Notes under the pieces: generated by a model
Told to the model about the DNA's origin: nothing
Seen by the model: the letters and a program-made list of their open reading frames with translations, nothing else
The model's database searches: none
In this document: piece by piece, positions 11,048 to 20,314 of the stretch
Layout: every line of letters begins with the position of its first letter
Position numbering within the stretch: position 1 is the first letter of the stretch
Made by a program: the position numbers and the translations under genes
DNA from: Caldicellulosiruptor obsidiansis OB47
Lineage (GTDB): Bacteria; Bacillota; Thermoanaerobacteria; Caldicellulosiruptorales; Caldicellulosiruptoraceae
Length of the DNA stretch: 64,000 nucleotides
Direction of reading: 5' to 3'
Assembly: GCF_000145215.1 (NCBI RefSeq)
Contig: NC_014392.1
Location: 2,296,001-2,360,000, forward strand

Positions 11048-12589
11048 TTAATTTATTTCAAATATAAAATAATCGAATTCAGCAAAATCTTTTTCAAGAA
11101 CTTTTCCTTCAACATCCCTGTTCACACAAAACAGACCAACCTTAGAACCTGTCCATATATCTTCTTTAGGAACAAATTCAATTCCGAATTTAAAAAATTC
11201 TGTCCCATCAAAACTATATAAAAACTCACTATTAGCACATTTTCTCATTCTAAGCTTTAAATATATTTCATTTTGGTTTATTTTCTCGCTTACAGTAATT
11301 TTTTCATAAACCTTATTACCTGAAACTTCACCCAAAATCTGTATAAGGTAGTTACCATCCTCTCTTTTTTCAATTCCTATTGCCGAATATTTGTACCCAC
11401 TTACAATAAGTCCTGAAAAAGTTCCTTTTGTATTGAAATTCACCTTCATTTTTGTTACAACTTCAAACTCTTCGGCTGGTATCTTTTGAAGCAATAAATT
11501 TGGCATATAAAATATGCTCTTCTCTTGTTGTAAACTACTTTTACAAACAGCAAAAAGCTTCAATACACTCTTTTTGTTATCAATAATATACCATTCATCC
11601 TTCGGGTTTGCGTGCCACTGCCATGCCAACGACAGTTCCTCTTTATCAAAATGATCTGAACATTCTATATAAAAATGGCAACTTTCTTCCTCAGTTGAAG
11701 GTTTTCTGTATTCTAAAACTGGTTCCCCAATCCCATCTTGATTCTGATCTACCCCTATTATACACCAATCATCCTCAAACCAAGTCATAGGTTGAAGATG
11801 TACAATTCTTCCGTATGGACCCTTCTGCTGAAAATGTACAAACCAATGCTCGCCTTTTTCAGTCTCAACCCACGCACCCTGGTGCGGACCATTTATTGAT
11901 GTATTTCCCTGGTGCATCACTATCTTTTCTTCATAAGGTCCATAAATGTCTTTAGACCTTAAAACAGTTTGCCATCCATTTTTTACACCACCTGCCGGCG
12001 CAAATATGTAATAGTAACCATTTCTCTTGTAAAGTTTTGGACCTTCTATTGTCGGCTGAGTAACTGACCCGTCAAATATTATCCTGCCTTCATCTAAAAC
12101 GCTTAGTCCATCTTCTGACAACCTTGATATACAGAGCTTACTGTTAAATCCCACTCTGCTTTTCGCAAATGCATTAACAAGATACGCTTTACCATCATCA
12201 TCCCAGAAAGGACATGGATCTATCCACCCTTTTGCTCTTTTTACTAGCACTATATCCGACCACTTTCCAAATGGATCATCCGTATAGCAACAAAATATTC
12301 CATCATCTGGCATACTAAAATATATGTAAAACCTGCCATTGTGATATCTTATTGCTGGTGCCCATATACCCTTTCCAATCTGAGGTGTGTCATATTCAGG
12401 AGAGGGAAGTTTTTTCACTGCATAGTTTACAAGTCTCCAATGAACAAGATCTTTTGAATGTAAAATAGGAAGCCCTGGAACACAGTTAAAACTTGAGGCA
12501 ACTAAAAAATAATCATTCCCCACCCTTATTACATCCGGATCCGAATAATCTGCATGAATTATTGGATTTTTATATTTTTCTATTTCCAT
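11048..12589 (-). CDS. GH43 beta-xylosidase / arabinofuranosidase-type enzyme
   Basis: 513 residues from the ATG at 12589 (GGAGG upstream). The five-bladed propeller has the family's acidic residues: Asp in HADYSDPDVIRVG, Asp in GWIDPCPFWDDDG and the general acid Glu in TIEGPKLYKRNGYYY. The C-terminal ~190 residues are a concanavalin-like beta-sandwich (GH43_C2/DUF1349 type). No signal peptide is present, so it probably trims imported xylo- or arabino-oligosaccharides in the cytoplasm. The exact specificity (xylosidase, arabinofuranosidase or both) cannot be read from sequence. It lies downstream of a broken solute-binding-protein gene, suggesting a former sugar-uptake operon. Confidence 0.9.
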   Translation of the reverse strand: MEIEKYKNPIIHADYSDPDVIRVGNDYFLVASSFNCVPGLPILHSKDLVHWRLVNYAVKKLPSPEYDTPQIGKGIWAPAIRYHNGRFYIYFSMPDDGIFCCYTDDPFGKWSDIVLVKRAKGWIDPCPFWDDDGKAYLVNAFAKSRVGFNSKLCISRLSEDGLSVLDEGRIIFDGSVTQPTIEGPKLYKRNGYYYIFAPAGGVKNGWQTVLRSKDIYGPYEEKIVMHQGNTSINGPHQGAWVETEKGEHWFVHFQQKGPYGRIVHLQPMTWFEDDWCIIGVDQNQDGIGEPVLEYRKPSTEEESCHFYIECSDHFDKEELSLAWQWHANPKDEWYIIDNKKSVLKLFAVCKSSLQQEKSIFYMPNLLLQKIPAEEFEVVTKMKVNFNTKGTFSGLIVSGYKYSAIGIEKREDGNYLIQILGEVSGNKVYEKITVSEKINQNEIYLKLRMRKCANSEFLYSFDGTEFFKFGIEFVPKEDIWTGSKVGLFCVNRDVEGKVLEKDFAEFDYFIFEIN

Positions 12590-12625
12590 TAATAATTTTC
12601 GCCTCCACAAAGATAATTTAATTAT

Positions 12626-12668
12626 AAGGAGACTTCAGGATTTTTCATCCCAAAGTCTCCTTTTTTTC
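12626..12668 (-). terminator. Hairpin between the solute-binding-protein fragment and GH43
   Basis: Perfect 10-bp arms AAGGAGACTT / AAGTCTCCTT. The longest T-run is on the plus strand; on the minus strand TTATAATT follows. It can act as a terminator or attenuator ahead of GH43. Confidence 0.6.
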
Positions 12669-12674
12669 AGATAC

Positions 12675-13091
12675 CTATTGCTTTATATACCTGTCATAAG
12701 CATTTTGATAGATCTTTATTGCTTCATCTATTTTCATTCTCTTCAATGTCTTTACAAATGCATCATAATTCGAATACTTTCCTGTCATCATCTTTAAGAA
12801 CATTTCATCATAAAATGTGTTAACTGCATTCATAATATTTGCAAGCTTGCTTGATTCATCAGGTGTAAAGAATAACGACAAAGGAGGTAATGCAATCTCA
12901 TTTGTAACTTTAGACCAATTCTTTGAAGCCTCTTTTTGTTGAGGAAGCATAAAAGATATCTGCAAACTGTATTCTCTCGATTGCACATATGGTCCCAAAA
13001 TAGGAACGTATTTAGCCAGTGCTTCCTTAGGTCCAAGCTTCGGATTATTTAAAATCTCATCAGTATACAAATATCTTCCATTCTTGTATAA
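12675..13091 (-). pseudogene. C-terminal fragment of an ABC solute-binding protein
   Basis: About 138 codons on the minus strand end with a normal stop but have no credible start; a stop codon at 13092-13094 closes the frame upstream. The product (VLYTDEILNNP-like start, then GKYSNYDAFVKTLKRMKIDEAIKIYQNAYDRYIKQ in two pieces) matches the C-terminus of LipO/LplA-type extracellular sugar-binding proteins, which end with an Ala/Tyr-rich helix. The break coincides with the start of the IS110 region. No N-terminal part is found on the far side of the IS (14.9-15.2 kb), so insertion was accompanied or followed by deletion. This would have fed the GH43 gene's substrate uptake. Confidence 0.7.
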
Positions 13092-13403
13092 TTATTTTCG
13101 TAAGGCACATCAAAAAAATTCTAATAAAATAACAACCAAAGTTTCGGTTAACATAAGATTTTGAGTCTCATCAATTAAAGTAACATTTCTAATCCTTCCT
13201 CTTTGAGAGGAAAGCAGCCTAAAATCACTTCCTGCTGCTTGTGGCTTCTCATCTTTGGCCACTTTTAAAAGCATTATTTTTAACGCTGGCCTTTTGTCAG
13301 CCATGCTAACTTTGATATAATTCTTTCTATCTGGGCATGGAATTTATCTGCACTCGCCTCCTGGGAGCAGAAGCTTCCTTCCGTATACTCGCCCAAAAGA
13401 CTA

Positions 13404-13522
13404 TTATTCCATTCCAGGTAAGTCTAAACTATTTGTGGCTAAAGGCCAGCTTAAATCTTAGTTTAAGCTGGTTCCTCTATCTACTGCCCAAGGTTGTATA
13501 CTTACCTTCGCTCGGAATGGAA
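13404..13522 (+). ncRNA. Candidate IS110 bridge RNA
   Basis: Directly upstream of the transposase. TTCCATTCC (13407-13415) pairs perfectly with GGAATGGAA (13514-13522); GGTAAGT (13417-13423) pairs with ACTTACC (13500-13506). Inside, CCAGCTTAAA (13446-13455) and TTTAAGCTGG (13462-13471) form a 10-bp hairpin. The two single-stranded sides of the internal loop (13424-13445 and 13472-13499) are where target or donor guides would sit. IS110 elements are known to encode such bridge RNAs in the left non-coding end; the assignment here is by position and fold. Confidence 0.6.
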
Positions 13523-13573
13523 AACTCATGCCCTAATTCAATTTTAAAATCACTTGCGAGGAGGTCTTATGCT

Positions 13574-14871
13574 ATGAACTTAAAACCTTTTGCCGGGATT
13601 GATGTCTCTAAATATTTCAGTGAAATGGTGGTTATCTCTCCTACAAATGAAATACTCACTCGCTTGACTATCCGTCACAACAATCCCTCTGACTTTGATA
13701 GGGCTATTGAAATCCTCAAAAAAGTTGAAGAGGATTTTGCGGCTCGCCCTACCATCGTCATCTCAAGCCACAGGGCATTACCACAAAATCCTCTCCCGCT
13801 TCTTTACTTCTAATGGCTGGGATGTTGCAATTATCAACCCCATCCAATTCTCACTTCTATCAAAAATGCGGGAGGAAGTCAAAGTAAAAAATGATAAAAT
13901 CGATGCCCTGTGGATTGCCTTAACCTTCAGGCTTACTAACTCTGCTATAGCACAACCTTCATCTGAAACCCTCGATTGCTTGAAAAACTTATGCCGTCAG
14001 TATTACAACCTCAGCGATGAGTTAACCTCTTACAAATACAGACTTATATCAACCGTTGACCAAATTATGCTCAACTTCAAAGAGGTCTTCCCCGATATTT
14101 GCTCTAAAACATCTTTGGCTATACTTGAAAACTACCCTACTCCAAACGATATCCTAAGCGCTGACAGTGAAAAACTTATTTCCATCATTCAACAAACTTC
14201 TAAAAAAAGCTATCAATGGGCTAAAGAAAAATATGAACTTCTTATCGAAAAAGCTAAACAGTTTAAACCTTTTTCTATATCTTGACTTGGCAACTGTTAC
14301 TATGCTTAAAGTCTATATTAACATAGTCTTGACTTTGCAACAGAACATCGACAAAATTTTTGAAGCCATAAATCAGCTTGTTCAGCAGTCTTCACAGACT
14401 CAACCTTCAATATCTGAAAATATTAACCTTCTTCAATCTATCCCCGGCATAGGTTTTCTCACTGCCGCAACTATCCTTGCTGAAATAGGTGATTTCAAAA
14501 AATTTTCAAAACCCAACAAACTTGTTGCTTTCTTTGGCATTGATCCTTCCGTAAATCAATCCGGGCAATTTGTTGGTTCAAAAAACAAAATGTCTAAACG
14601 TGGCTCTAAAATCTTGCGAAGAATCTTATTTACAATTGCTCTTGCTAATATCAGAACCAAAAGAGACTCTAAGCCTTGTAATCCTGTACTCTTCGAATAC
14701 TATCAGAAAAAGTGTCAACAAAAGCCCAAAAAAGTTCTATTTTGTGCTGTCATGAGAAAAATTATTTGTATCATCTTTGCTGTCATGCGCAATAAAAAAC
14801 CTTTTGAACTTAGAACTCCTGAAGAACATATTCAAAGATGCTTTAATAAGACTGCTGTTTATTGCGTATAA
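13574..14871 (+). pseudogene. IS110-family transposase with two frameshifts
   Basis: Coding potential for ~432 residues runs through three frames. Piece 1 (13574 to ~13765) starts MNLKPFAGIDVSKYF, the first catalytic Asp of the RuvC-like DEDD domain. Piece 2 (~13765-14285) continues with ATGHYHKILSRFF and KNDKIDALWIALT, the later acidic positions. Piece 3 (~14275-14871) carries the C-terminal Transposase_20 domain with LLQSIPGIGFLTAATILAEIGDF split over SIPGIGFLTAATI and LAEIGDFKKF, and the serine-bearing SKRGSKILRR. Each junction needs a +1 shift. AGGAGGTC precedes the ATG. Without recoding or sequencing error the protein is not made, so the IS is probably dead unless trans-complemented. Confidence 0.85.
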
Positions 14872-15180
14872 ATAATTGTTTTATTAACAAAACATTGGTT
14901 AACCATAATACGTGCTCAGCCTCCATATATTATGTCAACTTCTAATGGATGGCTTACCTTTTTATACCCTTTTAAAAGGATTTTACACCATAAAATGTTA
15001 TCAAAAATTTTTTAAAAAACTCTTGACTTTAATTAGCTGGTCTTCATTTGTTTGGTATTTTCCTAATATATACAATTTTTCAATCTTTTTTTCTTTGAAC
15101 ACACCCCCATTTTTATGTGATAATATTAATAGTTTGGTGAAAAATTTTTAATAACTGGTTATTTGAAGATCTATTTTGTG
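14872..15180. other. Gene-free stretch between the IS110 transposase and the pectin operon
   Basis: AT-rich DNA with no frame that has a ribosome site or recognisable product on either strand. It contains the undefined right end of the IS110 element. I see no remnant of the solute-binding protein here and no clear promoter. Confidence 0.5.
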
Positions 15181-15230
15181 AACAGGGGTTAGGGTCCTCG
15201 GCTTTAAGTTTCTTCACTCTAACCCCTGTC
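15181..15230 (-). terminator. Hairpin at the end of the pectin operon
   Basis: Arms ACAGGGGTTAG and CTAACCCCTGT are perfectly complementary. Ts follow on the plus strand (CTTTATTTTA); on the minus strand only CACAAAAT follows, so it is a weaker terminator there or mainly an RNA 3'-end stabiliser. Confidence 0.55.
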
Positions 15231-15242
15231 TTTATTTTATCT

Positions 15243-16586
15243 CTACTCAGCAACCAAATTAGATACGTTATCCAAACTCAAAATCCTCCCATAATCTGCT
15301 GTATCTTTTGCCCTGCACCTGTAAAACTCTACATTCTCACAATTGTTAAGTTCAAATGCTGCACCTTCCTGATTAATCACAGAAACATTCATGAATCTGA
15401 TATTTTTAACAGTATTTATTACAAACCCTCTTTTTGCCATTGGCTCTAAATAGCTCATCATGGCAGGAAGTTCAGGTTCAGGGTTTTGTGCCATCTCAAC
15501 TGTAACATTAGAAAATACAACATCTTCGATTGGCATCTCGGTAAGACCATATAAAAAGCCTGCTGCAGCTCGTGCCTCTCTCACAACAACATCGCTTATA
15601 TAAATTCTTCTTACCACTGGAGTTGTACTGTCTACAGGATAAGGTGACTTGTCCCAAACCTTCTTTTCTTTCCCGCCTTTGCCGCAATGATAATACATAT
15701 AAAATGCAAATGGACACATTACATTTTTCATAACAATGTTTGAAACTCTTATATCCTCAACAACTCCTCCTCTTCCACGTCGGGTTTTGATTCTTATTCC
15801 TCTGTCTGTCCCCTCAAAAACGCAGTTTGAGATAACAACATTCCTAACGCCACCGCTCATCTCACTACCAATAACAACCCCGCCATGCCCGTGCGCCATG
15901 ATACAGTTTGTGATGGTAATGTTCTCACAGGGTATCCTTTCTTTACAGTCCTCTGTCCCGGATTTTAATGTTACGCAGTCATCACCAACATCTATGTAAC
16001 AGTTTGAAATTCTCACACCTTTGCATGACTCAGGATTTATCCCATCTGTGTTTGGCGAATCATAAGGATTTTGAATTTTAACATTATGAACTGTAACATT
16101 CTGGCATTCTATAGGATTTACTGTCCAGCTTGGAGAGTTTACTATCTTTATTCCTTCGATGGTTACATTATTACATCTGTAAAAACATATAGAACGAGGT
16201 CTTGGATATTTAAGCTCTTTATCCCTGTGAAGACGCCACCATTTCTCGCCCTGTCCATCAATAGTGCCAAATCCAACAACCGCAACGTTTTCAGCATTTT
16301 CAGCATATATCAGTGGAGAATAAACCTGCATTTCTTCGCCTTCCCAGCGTGTATATACAAGCGGATAATCTTCTATGTCCTGTGAAAACTTTAGCACAGC
16401 ACCATTTTCTATATAAAGTGTCATGTTACTTTTAAGATGAATTGGACCTGTATGATATATACCTGCCGGGACAAAAATTGTTCCCCCACCATGCTTTTCA
16501 CACGCTTCTATTGCCCTTTTAAAAGCTTCTGTGTCCTTGTCAATGCCATTACCCTTTGCTCCAAACTCAACAACATTTACAACCAT
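15243..16586 (-). CDS. GH28 polygalacturonase / exo-polygalacturonosidase
   Basis: 447 residues with the right-handed beta-helix of GH28. Catalytic motifs are visible: NTDG in YDSPNTDGINPES, the paired aspartates in VGDDCVTLKSG, the histidine in MAHGHGGVVIGSE and RIK in RGIRIKTRRGRGG. No signal peptide is seen, so it should act in the cytoplasm, hydrolysing saturated galacturonide or rhamnogalacturonide oligomers from imported pectin fragments. It is the last gene of the pectin operon, 29 nt after GH105. Endo versus exo action is undecided; an intracellular location favours an exo-acting enzyme. Confidence 0.93.
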   Translation of the reverse strand: MVVNVVEFGAKGNGIDKDTEAFKRAIEACEKHGGGTIFVPAGIYHTGPIHLKSNMTLYIENGAVLKFSQDIEDYPLVYTRWEGEEMQVYSPLIYAENAENVAVVGFGTIDGQGEKWWRLHRDKELKYPRPRSICFYRCNNVTIEGIKIVNSPSWTVNPIECQNVTVHNVKIQNPYDSPNTDGINPESCKGVRISNCYIDVGDDCVTLKSGTEDCKERIPCENITITNCIMAHGHGGVVIGSEMSGGVRNVVISNCVFEGTDRGIRIKTRRGRGGVVEDIRVSNIVMKNVMCPFAFYMYYHCGKGGKEKKVWDKSPYPVDSTTPVVRRIYISDVVVREARAAAGFLYGLTEMPIEDVVFSNVTVEMAQNPEPELPAMMSYLEPMAKRGFVINTVKNIRFMNVSVINQEGAAFELNNCENVEFYRCRAKDTADYGRILSLDNVSNLVAE

Positions 16587-16615
16587 CTTCCCCTTTGACC
16601 TCCTGTTTTAGAAAC

Positions 16616-17740
16616 TTACTCAAAAAGCCTTTCTACCCATGCACTTGCTTTCAAAAATGCTCCAATACCTTTTAGGTCATTTGTCTTTATTGGTTCACTG
16701 ATATAATACTCATACGACCCATCTCTGTACGGATTTCCACCAAGTCCTGCAACCATACAAACTCCATTGAGATTTAAAAGCCCGTTCTCATCCTCTTCAA
16801 CAAACCTGTAAATTATCCCCTCATATGCTCTTTCAAGTGCTTTTATATAACTTGAGTCCAAATATCCCTTTTCTATTCCCTTTGCAAGTGCATATGCAAA
16901 CATGCATGAAGCTGAAGCCTCAGGATAGTTTCCATTTCTGCCTATAAAGTTAACAACCTGATACCAAACACCTGTCTCAGGGTCTTGATACTTCAAAATA
17001 GCGTCAATAAGCTGCTTGAAAATAGATAAAATGGTTTCTCTTGACTGATGATCTTGGGGTAGAAAGTCAAGCACATCAACTATTGCCATTGCAAACCAGC
17101 CCATTGCTCTTCCCCAGAAATTTGGAGAACAACCTGTGATTTTATTTGCCCATTTCTGCTGTCTACTTTCATCCCATCCGTGAAAATGCAAACCTGTAAT
17201 AGGGTCTTTTGTATTTTTTGCACAGAGAATAACCTGTTTTGCAACATCATCGAAGATATCTTCAGCTTCATCCTGCCCTATAAGTGTTGCATACTCGGCA
17301 TAAAAAGGTGAACCCATGTAAATTCCATCAAGCCACATCTGATGAGGATATATGTTTTTGTGCCAAAACCCACCTTCTGTTGTCCTTGGATGAGTTTTGA
17401 GCTGACTTCTGAGAAGCTGTGCTGCTTTTCTATACTTTTCCTCTCCTGTTTTTCTATATAAAAACAACACTGCTTTCCCGTTGTTTATATGGTCTATATT
17501 GTACTCTTCGGGTGAGTACTTCTTTATACTTCCATCATCCTGAACAAAATAATCTATATTCTTTTTTATATATTCAAAGTACTCTTCATTTCCTGTGTTT
17601 TCATATATATATTCAAAACCCTTGAAAACTACACCGTAATCATACTGCCACTTATCTGTAAGTTCCGGAAACTTTGCAAGCACACTGTTTGCCATTCTTA
17701 CCGAATAATTTGCCTTTGCAAATTGTTTTAATTTTTTCAT
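16616..17740 (-). CDS. GH105 unsaturated rhamnogalacturonyl hydrolase
   Basis: 374 residues, the size of YteR/RhiN enzymes, with an (alpha/alpha)6-barrel. Recognisable positions are the Asp-containing YPHQMWLDGIYMGSPFYAEY, HGWDESRQQKWA, and SPNFWGRAMGWFAMAIVDVL with its conserved aromatic pocket. It removes the delta-4,5-unsaturated galacturonic acid left at the non-reducing end by lyases; the product is 5-keto-4-deoxyuronate, the substrate of KduI in the same operon. No signal peptide. A gap of 262 bp separates it from the LUD gene upstream, so it might have an additional promoter, although I could not identify one. Confidence 0.92.
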   Translation of the reverse strand: MKKLKQFAKANYSVRMANSVLAKFPELTDKWQYDYGVVFKGFEYIYENTGNEEYFEYIKKNIDYFVQDDGSIKKYSPEEYNIDHINNGKAVLFLYRKTGEEKYRKAAQLLRSQLKTHPRTTEGGFWHKNIYPHQMWLDGIYMGSPFYAEYATLIGQDEAEDIFDDVAKQVILCAKNTKDPITGLHFHGWDESRQQKWANKITGCSPNFWGRAMGWFAMAIVDVLDFLPQDHQSRETILSIFKQLIDAILKYQDPETGVWYQVVNFIGRNGNYPEASASCMFAYALAKGIEKGYLDSSYIKALERAYEGIIYRFVEEDENGLLNLNGVCMVAGLGGNPYRDGSYEYYISEPIKTNDLKGIGAFLKASAWVERLFE

Positions 17741-18002
17741 TCCTCAATCCATCCTTTCACATATGACTCATATATCTTAATTGAGATTGCAAAAATCTAT
17801 CGAAAATTTTATCTGTTTCACTATGCATATTACATAAATTAATTTTCAACATTTATTTTAATTCGAAAGAGTGCCTTTTGCATCAAGAAAATATTAAAAT
17901 ACATATGAAAATATTAACATGACAGGAGTTCAGGAACTTTTCAAATTGTCATGGAAATTTTTAAGGTTATAGTGACAATTTTAATCATGAAGCTTCATTT
18001 CT

Positions 18003-18641
18003 TTAGAATCCCATCTCGAAAGGAACAATAACAATATTTATACGACCCTCAAATTTCATACCATGGTTTATTATGGTAATATAATTGCACATTCTTGCCT
18101 TAATCTGGCAATCCATACAGTATCCTGTTTCAACACATGGAGTTTTGTGATTATTCCTTTTTGAATTCATAGGTGCAATCTTTTTAAGTCTCTTGAATGC
18201 TTCATCCAAGTCTTCAACAACCTTGTTAACACCAGCTACAATTATTACCTTTTTTGGCCCGAAAATCATAGCAGATACTCTGTTACCTGAGCAGTCCACA
18301 TTTACAAGCTCTCCATTTTTAGTAATTGCATTAGTAGATGTGACAAGAACATCTGCTAAAAGCGACTGACGCATAAGTTCAATTCTCTCTTCAGCTGTCA
18401 TTTGTTTGTACCTATCAAAAAGCTTATATGGACCATTTCTGAATATTTCTATTAAACCCAACTCTTCTATTGTAACAGAACCCCCGAGGGCTATACTTGA
18501 ACCCTCGGGGATCAATTCCAAAACTTTTTTTCTTGCATCTTCTAAAGTCGGTGCATAAAAAGCATTGTATTTTCTTCTATTAAGTCTTTCTACAATGTCC
18601 TTTGCAATAAGTTCATTTTGCCATGCTTTATACTGGTTCAT
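18003..18641 (-). CDS. LUD-domain protein (LutC/YkgG, DUF162 family)
   Basis: 212 residues from the ATG at 18641 (GGGGG upstream; a TTG 15 bases earlier is less likely). The LUD fold is seen in PEGSSIALGGSVTIEELGL, LVTSTNAITKNGELVNVD and VIIVAGVNKVVEDLDEA. Four cysteines cluster near the C-terminus (CVETGYCMDCQIKARMC), a possible metal or cluster site. LutC homologues take part in lactate oxidation with LutA and LutB, but neither partner is present here. Its place between kduD and GH105 in the pectin operon suggests an unassigned role in uronate metabolism or redox balance. Confidence 0.85.
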   Translation of the reverse strand: MNQYKAWQNELIAKDIVERLNRRKYNAFYAPTLEDARKKVLELIPEGSSIALGGSVTIEELGLIEIFRNGPYKLFDRYKQMTAEERIELMRQSLLADVLVTSTNAITKNGELVNVDCSGNRVSAMIFGPKKVIIVAGVNKVVEDLDEAFKRLKKIAPMNSKRNNHKTPCVETGYCMDCQIKARMCNYITIINHGMKFEGRINIVIVPFEMGF

Positions 18642-18665
18642 ATCAAAAACCCCCAAAAAACATTT

Positions 18666-19427
18666 TTACCTTGCAAGCCAGCCACCATCAACATTCAATA
18701 TACAGCCATTGACATATTCTGACGCATCAGAAGCCAAAAATACAACTGCTCCCTGCAAATCTTCCGGTGTTCCCCATCGACCTGCCGGAATTCTTGAAAG
18801 TATCTCAGCACTTCTTACAGGGTCTTCACGAAGCTGCTGAGTATTGTTTGTTGCCATATAACCCGGTGCAATTGCATTGACGTTTATATTGTACTTTGCC
18901 CACTCATTTGCAAGCGCTTTTGTAAGACCTGCAACACCGCTTTTGCTTGCTGTGTATGATGGAACTCTAATTCCGCCCTGGAACGAAAGCATGGATGCAA
19001 TGTTTATTATTTTTCCGCCTGTTCCTTGTTTGATGAACTGTCTTGCTGCCGCCTGACAGAAGAAGAATACTGTCTTGAGATTAATTGCAAGCACATCGTC
19101 CCAGTCTTTTTCTGTAAAGTCAATAGCATCACATCTTCTGATTATTCCTGCATTGTTCACTAAAATGTCAAGCCTGCCAAACTCCTGAATTGTCTTTTCT
19201 ATAATCATGTTAATCGGCTCGATTGTCATTAAGTTTGCCTGAATCTCCAAAAACCTTCTTCCAATTGATTCTATTTTTTGTTTTGTCTCTGTACATGGAA
19301 CATAATCAACACCAACAATATCAGCTCCAGCCTCGGCTAAAGCAATTGCCATTCCCTGACCCAAACCTGTTGACGCACCTGTTACAATTGCAACTTTCCC
19401 ATCAAGTTTGAATTTGTCAAGTATCAT
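18666..19427 (-). CDS. kduD: 2-dehydro-3-deoxy-D-gluconate 5-dehydrogenase (KduD), SDR family
   Basis: 253 residues from the ATG at 19427, preceded by AGGTG. Rossmann motif TGASTGLGQGMA, NNAG, and the catalytic tetrad with Ser in NIASMLSFQGG and YTASK. It reduces 2,5-diketo-3-deoxygluconate to 2-keto-3-deoxygluconate (KDG) with NAD(P)H, the step after KduI. It follows kduI by 31 nt in the same operon. The neighbourhood (kduI, kdgK, kdgA) makes the KduD assignment much firmer than the SDR fold alone would. Confidence 0.93.
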   Translation of the reverse strand: MILDKFKLDGKVAIVTGASTGLGQGMAIALAEAGADIVGVDYVPCTETKQKIESIGRRFLEIQANLMTIEPINMIIEKTIQEFGRLDILVNNAGIIRRCDAIDFTEKDWDDVLAINLKTVFFFCQAAARQFIKQGTGGKIINIASMLSFQGGIRVPSYTASKSGVAGLTKALANEWAKYNINVNAIAPGYMATNNTQQLREDPVRSAEILSRIPAGRWGTPEDLQGAVVFLASDASEYVNGCILNVDGGWLAR

Positions 19428-19458
19428 TTTAAACACACCTCCATAAATTATATTTTTG

Positions 19459-20289
19459 TTATTTAAGTTCCTTCATTGGAACAGGATTAACATCAGAATA
19501 TGACTGGTTTTCTCCAGCCATTGCCCAGATGAATGTATAATTTTTAGTGCCAACTCCAGAGTGTATAGACCAGCTTGGACTGATTACAGCCTGTTCGTTT
19601 CTTACAATAATATGTCTTGTCTCCTGCGGCTTTCCCATCAAATGCAACACAAAAGCATCTTCAGGCATGTCAAAATAAAAGTATACTTCCATTCTCCTAT
19701 CATGCAAATGGCAAGGCATTGTATTCCATACATTGTTTGGCTCTAAAATTGTCATTCCCATTACAAGCTGACAGCTTTTTACCCCGTCTGGATGGATGTA
19801 TTTATATATTGTTCTTTCATTTGACTCTGAAAGCGAACCAAGATGAGTTGCCTCAGTATTTTTTATGTCAATCTTTTCTATTGGATATTGTTTATGTGCA
19901 GGAGTTGATACAAAGTAGAACTTGGCAGGATTTGCAGGCTCGTCACTACCAAACTCTATTTTCTTTGTTCCCATGCCAATGTAAAGTCCGTCCCTCTTGT
20001 CAAGTTCAAACTTTTGACCATCTGCCACAACATACCCTTTGCTGCCTATATTGATTATCCCAATCTCTCTTCTTTCAAGAAAATACTGAGCACCAATCTC
20101 TTTGCCATCTTCCAAGATTAGAACTTCTACCGTTGGCACAGCACCGCCAACAATAACCCTGTCAACATGAGTGTAGACCATGTTGATTTTTCCATATTCA
20201 AACAAGTTTTCAATCAAAAACTCCTTTCGTATCTCATCTGTAGTCAAAGTCTTAAATTGATCAGGATGCATTGCATATTTTACTTCCAT
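19459..20289 (-). CDS. kduI: 5-keto-4-deoxyuronate isomerase (KduI)
   Basis: 276 residues, full length for KduI. The N-terminus (MEVKYAMHPDQFKTLTTDEIRKEF read in part) and the zinc-site region WNTMPCHLHDRRMEVYFYFD with PSWSIHSGVGTKNYTFIWAMAGEN are family signatures; the histidines and Glu of those segments bind the metal. It converts 5-keto-4-deoxyuronate into 2,5-diketo-3-deoxygluconate. AAGGAGG precedes the ATG. It lies between kdgK and kduD. Confidence 0.96.
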   Translation of the reverse strand: MEVKYAMHPDQFKTLTTDEIRKEFLIENLFEYGKINMVYTHVDRVIVGGAVPTVEVLILEDGKEIGAQYFLERREIGIINIGSKGYVVADGQKFELDKRDGLYIGMGTKKIEFGSDEPANPAKFYFVSTPAHKQYPIEKIDIKNTEATHLGSLSESNERTIYKYIHPDGVKSCQLVMGMTILEPNNVWNTMPCHLHDRRMEVYFYFDMPEDAFVLHLMGKPQETRHIIVRNEQAVISPSWSIHSGVGTKNYTFIWAMAGENQSYSDVNPVPMKELK

Positions 20290-20314
20290 TTTAGAAAATA
20301 CCTCCTTTTTATAA

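Larger units (their letters stand above)
13092..14920 (+). mobile_element. IS110-family insertion sequence (degenerate)
   Basis: The element carries a frameshifted DEDD transposase and a long 5' non-coding end of ~480 bases with strong RNA structure. IS110 elements lack terminal inverted repeats, so the ends are not defined. The left end is placed where the solute-binding-protein frame breaks (13092); GGTTAACATAA (13147) and GGTTAACCATAA (near 14896) resemble each other and may mark the real ends. The right end is approximate. Confidence 0.65.

Noticed and set aside
13110..13304. 64-codon minus-strand frame in the IS110 5' end
   Set aside because: No ribosome site or family; the region is better explained as the non-coding left end of the IS.
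15181..15230. Riboswitch or T-box after the pectin operon
   Set aside because: It is only a simple hairpin with no aptamer-like conserved segments.
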